Origin: Pseudomonas furukawaii
GTDB taxonomy: Bacteria > Pseudomonadota > Gammaproteobacteria > Pseudomonadales > Pseudomonadaceae
Direction of reading: 5' to 3'
DNA: 64,000 nucleotides
Assembly: GCF_002355475.1 (NCBI RefSeq)
Contig: NZ_AP014862.1
Coordinates: 3,224,001-3,288,000 of the forward strand
The notes under the pieces were generated by a model. It worked only from the letters and a program-made list of their open reading frames with translations. It was not told the origin of the DNA and made no database searches. Below, one piece after another: positions 45,808 through 55,015 of this stretch; positions within the stretch are counted from its first letter, which is position 1, and each line of letters begins with the position of its first letter. A program made the translations under genes and the position numbers.

Positions 45808-46572
45808 ATGGGACGACTGAACGACAAGGTCGCGCTGATCACCGGGGGCGCGGGTGGCTGCGGCCTCGCCGCCTCCGAACTCTTCGCCCGGGAAGGCGCA
45901 CGGGTCGCCATTCTCGACCTGCCCCACAGTGACGGCGAGGCCGTGGCCGCGCGGATCAACGCCGCTGGCGGCGAGGCCTGCTTCCTGCCGGCCGACGTGT
46001 CGGTCGCGGAGCAGGTGAACCGCGCCGTGGCCGAGGCCGAGGCCCGCTTCGGCCCCATCACCGTGCTGATGAACCACGCCGGCACCATTCACGCCGCGCC
46101 CTTCCTCGACACCACCGAAGCGGACTGGGAGCGGCTGATGAACATCAACGTCAAGAGCATGTTCCTGGTGACCCGGGCCGTGTTGCCGAAGATGATCGAG
46201 GCCGGCGGCGGCAGCGTCATCTGCACCTCGTCCATTTCCGGCGTGGTGGGCACCCCCATGGAAGTCCTCTACTGCACCACCAAGGGGGCCTGCCACATGT
46301 TCGCGCGGGCCATCGCGGTGGAGTTCCGCGACCGCAACATCCGCAGCAACGCCATCTGCCCGGGCTTTATCGGCACCGCCCATGGCCGCCGCGAGCTGGA
46401 CCTGCTGCGGGAGTTCGGCGCCGAAGTGTCCGACGAGGCACTCAAGGCGATGCAGGGACGCCTCTGCGACCCGAGCGAAGTGGCCGCCGCCGCGCTGTTC
46501 CTGGCCAGCGACGATGCCAGCTTCGTCAACGGCGCCCACCTGTTCGTCGACAACGCCTACACCGCCGCCTGA
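45808..46572 (+). CDS. Short-chain dehydrogenase/reductase
   Basis: 254 residues. NAD(P) site TGGAGGCG, NHAG motif, catalytic Ser region ICTSSISG and YCTTK. Classical SDR. It begins just after GGGAGAGCACC and is followed after 87 bp by eutH. Likely oxidises an alcohol or amino-alcohol in the same pathway as the ALO-type oxidase. Confidence 0.87.
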   Translation: MGRLNDKVALITGGAGGCGLAASELFAREGARVAILDLPHSDGEAVAARINAAGGEACFLPADVSVAEQVNRAVAEAEARFGPITVLMNHAGTIHAAPFLDTTEADWERLMNINVKSMFLVTRAVLPKMIEAGGGSVICTSSISGVVGTPMEVLYCTTKGACHMFARAIAVEFRDRNIRSNAICPGFIGTAHGRRELDLLREFGAEVSDEALKAMQGRLCDPSEVAAAALFLASDDASFVNGAHLFVDNAYTAA

Positions 46573-46659
46573 GGCTCCGGGCCCGCCGGGGCCCGAACCC
46601 CGACACCCGGTCCGCTCAGCCATCGCCCCAGACAAGAACCGACAAGAATCGAGGCCGCT

Positions 46660-47892
46660 ATGGAACACATCGGAACCTACATCCTCTACCTCATCATGGC
46701 CTGCGCGGTCATCGGCGCCGTGGCCTCCCTGCTCGACTCGGAATCCGAGCTGGGCAAGGAGTTCACCGCCGGCCTGCACAGCATCGGGCCCATCTTCATC
46801 CCGGTGGCCGGCACCATGGCCGCCATCCCCTTCATCGCCAGCTTCATCAGCCAGTGGGTAGCCCCGCTGTTCGCGGCCCTGGGGGCGGATCCGGGCATCG
46901 CCGGGCCCATCTTCATCGCCTCCGACATGGGCGGCTATCAGCTCGCCCATGCCCTGGCCCACGAACCCGAAGGCTGGGTGCTGGGGCTGATCACCGGCTT
47001 CCAGTCCGGCGCCACGCTGATCTTCGTCATCCCGGTAGGGCTGGCCATGCTCGACAAGGCCGACCACAAGTACATGGCCCTCGGCATCATGGCCGGCCTG
47101 CTCAGCATCCCCGTCAGCATCATGATCGTCGCGCTGCTGATGCAGGGACTCGGCCTCGGCGTACGCCCCGAGGTGGCCACCACCGGCGAGGCCACCCAGG
47201 CGCTGCACTTCACCCTGCCGATGCTGCTGCGCAACCTGCTGCCGCTGATCCTCTTCTGCATCGCCCTGGCCGCCGCCCTGCGCTACGCCTCGGGGTTGAT
47301 GGTGCGGGCGTTCCTGCTCCTGGGTCGGGCGATGTACGCCGCCGTCACCCTGATCCTGGTGGCGTCCATCGTCGAGTACTTCACCGGCGTCTTCACCCAG
47401 GTGTTCGGCGGCTGGGGCTTCGCCCCGATCATCGCCGACGAGGCCGACCAGTTCCGCGCCCTGGAAATCGCCGGCTACATCGGCATCATGCTCTGCGGCG
47501 CCTTTCCCATGGTCTACCTGATCAAGCGCTACCTCGCACGCCCCCTCCAGCACGTGGCGGTGCGCCTCGGCATGTCGCCGGTGGGTGCCGCCGGCCTGCT
47601 GGCGGCCTCGGCGAACATCCTGGCCATGTTCCGCCTGGTGGCCGACATGCCGCCCAAGGACAAGGTGCTGGTGATCGCCTTCGCCGTCTGCGCCGCCTTC
47701 ACCTTCGGCGACCACATGGCCTTTTCCGCCAACTTCCAGCCGAGCTTGATCCTGCCGCTGATCATTGGAAAACTCGGCGGTGGCCTGATCGGCATGGCCA
47801 TCGCGTACTGGCTGGCGGTGCCCAAGGCGTTGCAGCTGGGTCGCGACGAGCCCCCGCGCGACGCCCTGCGCGTGTCCGCCGGTCTGTCCTGA
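46660..47892 (+). CDS. eutH: EutH-type permease
   Basis: 410 residues, about 11 spans. Family-specific stretches: IGPIFIPVAGTMAAIPFI, FIASDMGGYQLAHAL and AFTFGDHMAFSANFQPSL. EutH proteins import ethanolamine. No eutBC, eutS or other microcompartment genes are in the window; the gene lies instead with an SDR and ALO-like oxidase, so the substrate may be a different amino-alcohol or polyol. Confidence 0.85.
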   Translation: MEHIGTYILYLIMACAVIGAVASLLDSESELGKEFTAGLHSIGPIFIPVAGTMAAIPFIASFISQWVAPLFAALGADPGIAGPIFIASDMGGYQLAHALAHEPEGWVLGLITGFQSGATLIFVIPVGLAMLDKADHKYMALGIMAGLLSIPVSIMIVALLMQGLGLGVRPEVATTGEATQALHFTLPMLLRNLLPLILFCIALAAALRYASGLMVRAFLLLGRAMYAAVTLILVASIVEYFTGVFTQVFGGWGFAPIIADEADQFRALEIAGYIGIMLCGAFPMVYLIKRYLARPLQHVAVRLGMSPVGAAGLLAASANILAMFRLVADMPPKDKVLVIAFAVCAAFTFGDHMAFSANFQPSLILPLIIGKLGGGLIGMAIAYWLAVPKALQLGRDEPPRDALRVSAGLS

Positions 47893-47897
47893 ACCGC

Positions 47898-47926
47898 GCG
47901 GCGCCAGCCTCCCCGGCCGGCGCCGC
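47898..47926 (+). terminator. Hairpin between eutH and the LuxR gene
   Basis: GCGGCGCC and GGCGCCGC, perfect 8-bp stem, 13-nt loop, then CTCTTT. Could be a partial terminator. Confidence 0.5.
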
Positions 47927-47959
47927 CTCTTTCCGGAACCCGAGACGCGACCCACACAG

Positions 47960-48766
47960 ATGAACCCACAGGATGCGAGCAGGATCGCCGACGTCATCGG
48001 CGCGGTAGGTACCAGCCACCTGGGACAGAGCCTCTGCGCACTGCTGGCCGGCGACGTGCGCTTCGACATGAGCTGCGGCTACCTCTTCCGCTTCGACCGC
48101 CCCGCCGTCCTGCTGCACGACGGCTACAACGGCCGCGTTCCGGCCAGGACCCTGAATGCCTACCTGCGCGGTGGCTACCTGCTCGATCCCTTCTACGTCG
48201 CCTGCATGAACGAGCACCCGGCAGGACTCTGGCGCATGAGCGACCTGGCGCCGGACAGCTTCCTCTCCTCCGGGTTCGCCCTCTCACCGGACCTGCATCC
48301 CTGCATCTCCTCCACCCATGGCACCCAGGTGGAAGAAGTGGGCTACATCGTCCCGCTGCAGACGCGGATCGCCGTGGTCTTCTCACTGATGCGCGCGGAG
48401 AACCACGGGCCCTTCCCGGAGGCGGACATGCGCCGCCTGCAAACCCTCGCCCCCGTCGTCAGCGCCGCCTTCCAGGCCCATTGGCGCCTGCGCCCGGAGG
48501 AGCCCGGCGAGCCCACCGGCATGCCCGACAGCCAACTGGAAAGCGCCTTCGTCGACATCCTCCAGGGCCAGCTCACCGACGCCCAGCGCTACATCGCCAA
48601 GCTGCTGCTCCAGGGCCACAGCAACGCTTCCATCGCCCACCTGCTGGGCATCTCCGAAGGCACCGTGAAGGTGCACAAGCACAACATCTACCAGCGCCTG
48701 CAGATCTCCAGCAACGCCGACCTGTTCCGCCTGTTCATCGACTACATCGCGCAGTCCACGCGCTGA
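47960..48766 (+). CDS. LuxR-family transcriptional regulator
   Basis: 268 residues. C-terminal LuxR HTH at about 203-262 (LTDAQRYIAKLLLQGHSNASIAHLLGISEGTVKVHKHNIYQRL). The N-terminal 190 residues are a GAF/autoinducer-like sensor of unknown ligand, without a response-regulator phospho-Asp. Encoded after eutH; probable regulator of the paired sites at 45672-45743. Confidence 0.85.
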   Translation: MNPQDASRIADVIGAVGTSHLGQSLCALLAGDVRFDMSCGYLFRFDRPAVLLHDGYNGRVPARTLNAYLRGGYLLDPFYVACMNEHPAGLWRMSDLAPDSFLSSGFALSPDLHPCISSTHGTQVEEVGYIVPLQTRIAVVFSLMRAENHGPFPEADMRRLQTLAPVVSAAFQAHWRLRPEEPGEPTGMPDSQLESAFVDILQGQLTDAQRYIAKLLLQGHSNASIAHLLGISEGTVKVHKHNIYQRLQISSNADLFRLFIDYIAQSTR

Positions 48767-48838
48767 CGCGGAATGCGAGTAACCACGAGCACGGCCACGG
48801 GCACCTGGGCCATGGCGAAATCATCGAGAGGTCGAAGC

Positions 48839-49567
48839 ATGACAGCCAGGCGCGCACCGGAAGCCCGCGACAGCGGCCTGGACCTCATCAAGTGGATGGC
48901 CATGCTGACCATGCTGCTGGACCACTTGCGTTATCTCTGGCCGGATGCCGACTGGCTGTTCGTCGTAGGTCGGGCCGCCTTCCCGCTGTTCTGCCTGGGC
49001 ATCGCCGCCAACGTCGCGCGCACCCGCCCGGGTGATTTGTTCAACGACGGCAACCTGCGCTATCTCGGCTGGATGATGGCCTTTTCGGTGCTGTCCGAGA
49101 TTCCCTATCGCCTGCTTTCGCCGTTGAGCGACAACCTCAACGTGATGCCGACCCTGTTGCTCGGGCTGCTGGGGGCCTGGGCCGTCCATCATCGCGACCG
49201 CGCGAGCCTGCTGCTGGCGACGGTGACGCTCCTCATCACTCTCATGCTTCATTCACGCCTGATGTATGGCGCCGTCGGGGTAGTGCTTCCGGCCGCGCTG
49301 CTGGTGGCGATCGATCGCCCCTGCCGCTGGTGGCTGCTCCCTGCGGCGCTGGCCATGCTCGCCAACAGCGGCAATCGCTGGCTGCTCGACTCGGGACTCA
49401 CCCTGGAAACCCTGGCCATCTTCATCACGGCGTTCGCCACGCCTATCGGAGGGCTCTGGCTGCTTCGCCAGCGGATCAGGCTGCGCATCTGGCCCGTCCG
49501 CCGCTGGGGCTACTTCTTCTACCCGGCCCACCTGGCGCTGATTCAGGTGATTCGCATGGTCCTCTAG
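48839..49567 (+). CDS. TraX-family membrane protein
   Basis: 242 residues from ATG 48839, with GAGAGG 7 bp upstream. Starts with SGLDLIKWMAMLTMLLDHLRYLWP and VVGRAAFPLFCLGIA, the TraX hallmark; ends with RRWGYFFYPAHLALI. TraX of F plasmid acetylates pilin; chromosomal copies are common and of unclear role. No conjugation genes nearby, so this one is not evidence of a mobile element. Confidence 0.85.
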   Translation: MTARRAPEARDSGLDLIKWMAMLTMLLDHLRYLWPDADWLFVVGRAAFPLFCLGIAANVARTRPGDLFNDGNLRYLGWMMAFSVLSEIPYRLLSPLSDNLNVMPTLLLGLLGAWAVHHRDRASLLLATVTLLITLMLHSRLMYGAVGVVLPAALLVAIDRPCRWWLLPAALAMLANSGNRWLLDSGLTLETLAIFITAFATPIGGLWLLRQRIRLRIWPVRRWGYFFYPAHLALIQVIRMVL

Positions 49568-49599
49568 CGGTGGGCCGACGCAGGCCATCGCGCCTGCAA

Positions 49600-49941
49600 T
49601 CAATCGACAGCTTCCGCCGGCTGGAGGCCCTGGATGAGCTGGCCCGCTTCGCGCCAGCCGGCAAAGCCGTCGATCAGGTAGCGGGCATCGAGCCCCATGG
49701 CCTCCAGCGTGGCCGCGATGCCCTGGCTGATCTCGTGGCCCTGGGCGCAATAGAGCACCGCCGGCCTGTCGCGCGGCACCGAGTCCTTCCAGCTGAACAC
49801 CGCTTCCGGATCCAGCCAGCGCGCACCGGGAATCTCGGCCCGGTCCGCCGCACGCACGGCGGCGCGGCGCACGTCCAGCAAGCTGAACTGACGGGCTGAC
49901 GCCCGCCATTCCGCCAGTTCGCAACAGGTGATTCGGCTCAT
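49600..49941 (-). CDS. Rhodanese-domain protein of the chromate operon
   Basis: 113 residues, one rhodanese domain with loop YCAQGHEISQ and catalytic Cys65. It begins 30 bp after chrA on the same strand, so it is probably the third gene of chrBA. Possible sulphur transfer or oxidative-stress role. Confidence 0.83.
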   Translation of the reverse strand: MSRITCCELAEWRASARQFSLLDVRRAAVRAADRAEIPGARWLDPEAVFSWKDSVPRDRPAVLYCAQGHEISQGIAATLEAMGLDARYLIDGFAGWREAGQLIQGLQPAEAVD

Positions 49942-49971
49942 CGTCCACCTCCCAGCCCCTGGGGCTGTCGA

Positions 49972-51336
49972 TCAGGTCTGTATCAGATGCACCACCAGCC
50001 CGGTCAGCGCGCTGGCCAGCAGCACCTGGATGACCCCCCGTTTGAAACGGAACAGCGCCACGGCGGCGCCCAGGGCGATCAAGGCCGAGGGCCAGTCGAA
50101 GCGCCCCTCGAAGCCCTGCGGCCAGAGGACGTGGTAGCCGAAGAAGAGCGCCAGGTTGAGGATCACACCCACGACGGCGGCGGTGATGCCGGTCAAGGGA
50201 GCGGTGAACCTGAGTTCGTTATGGGTCGACTCCACCAGGGGTCCACCGGCGAGGATGAAAAGGAAGGACGGCAGGAAGGTGAACCAGGTGACCAGGGTGG
50301 CGGCGAGGGCTCCGGCGAGAAACGCCTGGTCGGCACCGAACATCGGATGCACGTAGCCCCCCACGAAGCCGACGAAGGCCACCACCATGATCAGCGGCCC
50401 CGGCGTGGTCTCACCCAGGGCGAGGCCGTCGATCATCTGGGTCGGCGTCAACCAGCCGTAGTGGCTGACCGCTCCCTGGTAGACATAGGGCAGCACCGCA
50501 TAGGCGCCACCGAAGGTGAGCAGCGCGGCCTTGGTGAAGAACCAGCCCATCTGCGTCAGCGTGCCCTGCCAGCCGAACGCAGCAGTGAGCAGGCCCATGG
50601 GCAAGAGCCAGAGCGAGGCGCCGATCACCACCAGCATCAGCAGGCGCGACCAGCGGAAGCGGGCGTGCTCGGGCGTTGGGGTCTGGTCATCGATCAGCGC
50701 CGGGCCGTAGTCGGCCTTGGCCGCGCCGTGGCCGCCGCCGACGGCGAAGACGCCCGGGGCGATGCGCCCGCCGATGTACCCGATCAGCGCCGCACTCAGC
50801 ACGATCAGCGGAAACGGCATGTCGAGGGCGAAGATGGCGACGAAGGACGCCGCTGCGATGCCCCACAGCCAGTTGTTCTTCAGCGCCCGCGAGCCGATTC
50901 GGTGGGCGGCCTGGGCCACGATGGCGGTCACGGCGGGCTTGATGCCGTAGAACAGGCCGGCCACCACCGGCACCTCGCCGAACGCGATGTAGACCCAGGA
51001 CAGGGCGATCAGGATGAACAGGGACGGCAGCACGAAGAGCACGCCGGCGATGACGCCGCCCCAGGTCCGATGCATCAGCCAGCCGATGTAGGTGGCCAGC
51101 TGCTGGGCCTCCGGGCCCGGGAGCAACATGCAGTAGTTCAGCGCGTGGAGAAAGCGTCGCTCGCTGATCCAGCGCCGTCGCTCCACCAGTTCCTGGTGCA
51201 TGATCGAGATCTGGCCGGCGGGCCCGCCAAAGCTGATGAACCCGAGCTTCAGCCAGAACAGGAAGGCCTGGAACAGGCTCACGGGAGCGACGCCGGGCGG
51301 CGACTGCTCAGCGGCGCGCAGGGTGGTTTCATTCAT
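49972..51336 (-). CDS. chrA: Chromate transporter ChrA (long-chain CHR)
   Basis: 454 residues from ATG 51336; the two homologous halves characteristic of long CHR proteins are seen as FWLKLGFISFGGPAGQISIMH near the N-terminus and FFTKAALLTFGGAYAVLPYV in the second half. Exports chromate from the cytoplasm. Overlaps chrB by 8 bp. Confidence 0.92.
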   Translation of the reverse strand: MNETTLRAAEQSPPGVAPVSLFQAFLFWLKLGFISFGGPAGQISIMHQELVERRRWISERRFLHALNYCMLLPGPEAQQLATYIGWLMHRTWGGVIAGVLFVLPSLFILIALSWVYIAFGEVPVVAGLFYGIKPAVTAIVAQAAHRIGSRALKNNWLWGIAAASFVAIFALDMPFPLIVLSAALIGYIGGRIAPGVFAVGGGHGAAKADYGPALIDDQTPTPEHARFRWSRLLMLVVIGASLWLLPMGLLTAAFGWQGTLTQMGWFFTKAALLTFGGAYAVLPYVYQGAVSHYGWLTPTQMIDGLALGETTPGPLIMVVAFVGFVGGYVHPMFGADQAFLAGALAATLVTWFTFLPSFLFILAGGPLVESTHNELRFTAPLTGITAAVVGVILNLALFFGYHVLWPQGFEGRFDWPSALIALGAAVALFRFKRGVIQVLLASALTGLVVHLIQT

Positions 51337-52273
51337 GGTCGTTCTCTTCACCGTCAAAGGCGGCCAGCAGACCATCGAAGACGGCGCTGGCGGCGTTCAG
51401 AAGCAGGTCATCATCGGGGACGCTTTCCCGCAGGCCGGCCAGCACCCGCTCGACCCCAGCGGCTTCCACGGGCTGCACGCCGCCCACATCCAGGTAATGC
51501 ACCAGGGCGGCGACTCTCCCGAGGGGCGGTGAACTCAGCTCGAAGCTCGCTTGCAGGGTCTCGAAGGTCACGCGGCTGCCGACATGGCTGAAGGTGGCGC
51601 CATCGAAGTCGAAACCGAGCGCGTCCGGCGGACAGTCATTGGGGGTGTCCAGCCACAGGAACCGCGCGTCCTGGTCGATGAAACGCCGGATCAGCCAGGC
51701 ACTGGCCAGGCGATCGACCCAGGGACGCTTGCGGGTGGCCCAGATGCGCCCCTGGTAGTCCTCCCGCCTGAGCACGGCGATCGGCTGGTCGTGGCTGCCG
51801 GGCTCGTCCGTCGACAGGGCCCGGCTGACGGCGGATTCCAGAGCCTGCAATGCGGCATCGACCTGCTGGCGGGACGGCCCGGGGAAGTAGTCGATATCCG
51901 CCAGTTGGGCGAAGGCCTTGCGCAGCTTGCGGATCTGCCGCGTCGAGGCCAGTGCGTTGTCCGCCGTCAATTGGCCGAGGCAAGCCTCGATCTCGGCGCT
52001 CAGGCCCGCATAGTCCTCACTGCGGTCGAACAGGGGCATGAAACGCTCGCCCCGGGGGTCCTGGATGGGCAGCAGATAGGCGGTGCCGTTGATCGAGAGG
52101 ATGTCGCGCTCGATGGCAGCCAGGGCGTCCCGGCATTCCGGGATGTCCGGCAGCAGATAGACGCCGTCACGCAACACCGCTGCGCCGCTTGCCTTGAGCG
52201 CACGCCAGGCGCGCATGCGCGCGGTGGCGTTGGCAGTGGGAAGGCCGATAACCAGGCTGATCCAGTCTTTCAA
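51329..52273 (-). CDS. chrB: Chromate resistance protein ChrB
   Basis: 314 residues. N-terminal half helical and winged-HTH-like, C-terminal ChrB domain with TRKRPWVDRLASAWLIRRFIDQDARFLW. ChrB acts as a chromate-responsive regulator or accessory of ChrA. First gene of the operon; a palindrome lies 22 bp upstream. Confidence 0.9.
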   Translation of the reverse strand: MKDWISLVIGLPTANATARMRAWRALKASGAAVLRDGVYLLPDIPECRDALAAIERDILSINGTAYLLPIQDPRGERFMPLFDRSEDYAGLSAEIEACLGQLTADNALASTRQIRKLRKAFAQLADIDYFPGPSRQQVDAALQALESAVSRALSTDEPGSHDQPIAVLRREDYQGRIWATRKRPWVDRLASAWLIRRFIDQDARFLWLDTPNDCPPDALGFDFDGATFSHVGSRVTFETLQASFELSSPPLGRVAALVHYLDVGGVQPVEAAGVERVLAGLRESVPDDDLLLNAASAVFDGLLAAFDGEENDHE

Positions 52274-52294
52274 GTAGCGTACTCAACCAAATCC

Positions 52295-52313
52295 GTAGTA
52301 ATCGTTACACTAC
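52295..52313. promoter_or_regulatory. Candidate ChrB operator
   Basis: GTAGTAATCGTTACACTAC has perfect 5-bp outer arms (GTAGT/ACTAC) and sits 22-40 bp upstream of chrB. Probably the autoregulatory site. Confidence 0.5.
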
Positions 52314-52819
52314 TCCTTGGCGACCTACCGGAAAAGACCCACCGGTCGACCCCGCGAGTGTCTGGGGGCAGGTGTTGCCACACAGCGTCTTGACGGATCT
52401 GGGCGCTCCCTGCGGCCGTCTTTACAGTCTATTTATCATTCGCTAATAATTCGCATCTCTTACGGCTAACGATTCTCTTGCGCAACATCTACCGACCAGC
52501 CTCTGCGGGGACATGGGATCGACCCGGCACCCTGGCGAATCGCCGATATCCATGCGCCCGCTCAAGGTCGAGCTCTTCCGAAGAACCACCTTCGATTCAG
52601 CATCTCCCCCACCAGGACGGACCTTCGTGTGCGCCGGAACCGGGCGATGAGGCTTCGAGCATCAGGATGCGACTCCGCCCATGGCCCTGGCAGCCGCCCC
52701 AATCGGCCGCCCGCGCCAGACGCAACGCCAAGGACGTGGAAGGTCCCTGCACGGCTATCCGCCGGCAACCCTCCCTGGAAGCTCTCAAACACTACAAATC
52801 CAAGACCTGGAGTAACTGC
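52314..52819. promoter_or_regulatory. Upstream region of the TonB receptor with a Fur-like repeat
   Basis: About 500 bp without a supported gene, although one frame stays open from 52478. Two adjacent 11-mers, TTATCATTCGC and TAATAATTCGC (52433-52454), are AT-rich half-sites somewhat like a Fur box. The long leader before GTG 52820 is unusual; no riboswitch was recognised. Confidence 0.35.
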
Positions 52820-54928
52820 GTGTTCCACAAATCCCCCCTGTGCCTGTCCATCTCCCTGGCCTGCCTGGCTGCGGCTCCGGTTCCATCGGTACTGGCTGAA
52901 GAGGTCATGGAGCTCGAGGTCCAGACCGTCAGCGCAACCCGCGCCAAGACCGAACTCGGCAAGACGCCGCAGAAGGTCACCGTGATCACCCGCGAGCAGA
53001 TCGAGCAGCAGCTGGCGATCACCTCGGACCACGGGCAGGTACTGAGCAACCTGATTCCGACCTATTCCCCCAGCCGGCAGAAGCTCAGCAACGCCGGGGA
53101 AACGCTGCGGGGGCGTACCGCGCTGGTGATGATCGACGGTGTGCCGCAATCCACGCCGCTGCGCGCGGGTGGTCGTGACGGCTACACCATCGACCTGTCG
53201 ATGGTTGAGCGCATCGAGGTGATCCACGGCGCCAGCGCCGAGCATGGCCTGGGCGCCACCGGCGGCATCATCAACTATGTGACCCGCCGGCCCAAGGGCG
53301 GCACGCTGAAGCAGCACGCCGGCGCCAGCCTGGAAGCCGCGGACGACTTCAACGGCGAAGGCATGGGCTACAAGCTCGACTACCGCATCGAGGGCAGCCA
53401 GGGCGACTGGGATTACCTGGCCGCCGTCAGCGGCCAGACACGCGGCATGTTCTACGACGGCGATGGCGAACTGATCGGTGTCGACGACACCCAGGGCGAC
53501 ATCATGGACTCCACCAGCACCGACCTCCTGCTGAAGCTGGGCTACTGGTTCGACGAGGCGCAGAACCTCGAACTGATGGTCAACCGCTTCGAGCTCGAAG
53601 GCGATCACGAGTACGTCAACGTCCCCGGCGACCGCGATGCGGGCATCCCCACCACTTCGCGCAAGGGCGATCCGCTGGGCAAGGCACCGCAGAACGAAGT
53701 GCTGGCCAGCAGCCTCACCTACAACAACTCCGACCTAGCGGGCAACGTGCTCACCGCCCAGCTCTACACCCAACGCTTCCGCGCCCGCTACGGCGGCGGC
53801 ATCCTGGGCGCCTTCCAGGACCCGGCCATCGCTCCGGTCGGCACGCTGTTCGACCAGTCGCAGAACGAGTCGGACAAGTACGGCGGCAAGCTCAGCCTCA
53901 GCCGCGACAACCTGCTGGACGGCTACCTCAAGCTCACCGGTGGCGTCGACTTCCTGCAGGACACCACCAGCCAGATGCTCATCGCCACCGACCGCGAATG
54001 GGTCCCGGAAACCGTGTTCCAGAACCTGGCCCCCTTCATCCAGGCCGAAGTGCGCGCGACCGAGCGCCTCACCCTGCACGGTGGGTTGCGCCACGAATTC
54101 GCCAAGCTCGACGTGGACACCTTCCGCACCATCGCATCGGCCGGTGGCGTCACCGTCGAGGGTGGCAAGCCGGACTTCGAGGAAACCCTGCACAACATCG
54201 GGCTGGTCTACCAGGCCACCGACTGGGCCCAGGTCTTCGCCAACTATTCGGAAGGCTTTGGCATGCCCGACGTCGGCCGCGTACTGCGCGGCATCAGCCA
54301 GCCCAACCAGAGCGTGGATGACTTCCTCGACCTGCAGCCCATCGTCACGGACAACCGAGAAGTCGGTGTGCGCCTGAACTGGCAGGACGTGGATGCCGAG
54401 ATCAGCTACTTCGAGTCCGACGCCGACCTCGGTTCGCGTCTCGAAAACGTCGGTGGCGTCTACCAGGTCCGTCGCGAGCGCACGGAGATCAGCGGCCTCG
54501 AAGCGACCCTCGGCTGGCAGGTCAACGACATGCACCGCCTGCAGGCGGTCTACACCAGGCTCAAGGGCGAATCCGACACCAACGGCGACGGCAAGGTGGA
54601 CACGGACCTCGACGGCGCCAACATCGCGCCGGATCGCTACGGCCTGAGCTGGCAGGCCAACTGGACGGATAAGCTGAACAGCCGGATCCAGGCCAACCAC
54701 TACGCCAGCCGCAGCTTCGACACCCCCGGACTGAACTTCGACGGCTACAGCCTGGTGGACGCCTCGGTCGGTTATCGCCTGCCGGTGGGCGAGGTCAGCC
54801 TGGGCGTCGAAAACCTGCTCAACCGGGACTACATGACCTACTACGCCCAGGCGGCCAGCACCCGCGACGACCAGTTCTTCGCCGGCCGGGGACGCACCTT
54901 CACGCTCGGCTACCAGGTCGACTTCTGA
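52820..54928 (+). CDS. TonB-dependent outer-membrane receptor
   Basis: 702 residues from GTG 52820, which has GGAG at 7 bp; this start gives a proper signal peptide ending SVLA. Then the TonB-box region MELEVQTVSAT, plug domain with RTALVMIDGVPQSTPLR and a 22-strand barrel ending FTLGYQVDF. Catecholate siderophore/colicin-I-receptor-like, so the ligand is probably an iron chelate. The in-frame extension from 52478 lacks receptor features and is not used. Next to the convergent SCO1 gene. Confidence 0.9.
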   Translation: MFHKSPLCLSISLACLAAAPVPSVLAEEVMELEVQTVSATRAKTELGKTPQKVTVITREQIEQQLAITSDHGQVLSNLIPTYSPSRQKLSNAGETLRGRTALVMIDGVPQSTPLRAGGRDGYTIDLSMVERIEVIHGASAEHGLGATGGIINYVTRRPKGGTLKQHAGASLEAADDFNGEGMGYKLDYRIEGSQGDWDYLAAVSGQTRGMFYDGDGELIGVDDTQGDIMDSTSTDLLLKLGYWFDEAQNLELMVNRFELEGDHEYVNVPGDRDAGIPTTSRKGDPLGKAPQNEVLASSLTYNNSDLAGNVLTAQLYTQRFRARYGGGILGAFQDPAIAPVGTLFDQSQNESDKYGGKLSLSRDNLLDGYLKLTGGVDFLQDTTSQMLIATDREWVPETVFQNLAPFIQAEVRATERLTLHGGLRHEFAKLDVDTFRTIASAGGVTVEGGKPDFEETLHNIGLVYQATDWAQVFANYSEGFGMPDVGRVLRGISQPNQSVDDFLDLQPIVTDNREVGVRLNWQDVDAEISYFESDADLGSRLENVGGVYQVRRERTEISGLEATLGWQVNDMHRLQAVYTRLKGESDTNGDGKVDTDLDGANIAPDRYGLSWQANWTDKLNSRIQANHYASRSFDTPGLNFDGYSLVDASVGYRLPVGEVSLGVENLLNRDYMTYYAQAASTRDDQFFAGRGRTFTLGYQVDF

Positions 54929-55015
54929 TCCAAGCGCAACGACGCCCGGGGGCGGCCCTGCCGCACCGGGCGCTCTTGCGGTCGGGCCGCGTTCGAGCCG
55001 CCTCGGGCTTTCCGC

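Noticed and set aside
45763-48069. 768-codon minus-strand ORF
   Set aside because: Antisense shadow of SDR and eutH, no domain features.
48839-49567. TraX as sign of a conjugative element
   Set aside because: No other tra, relaxase or integrase genes; chromosomal TraX-like proteins are common.
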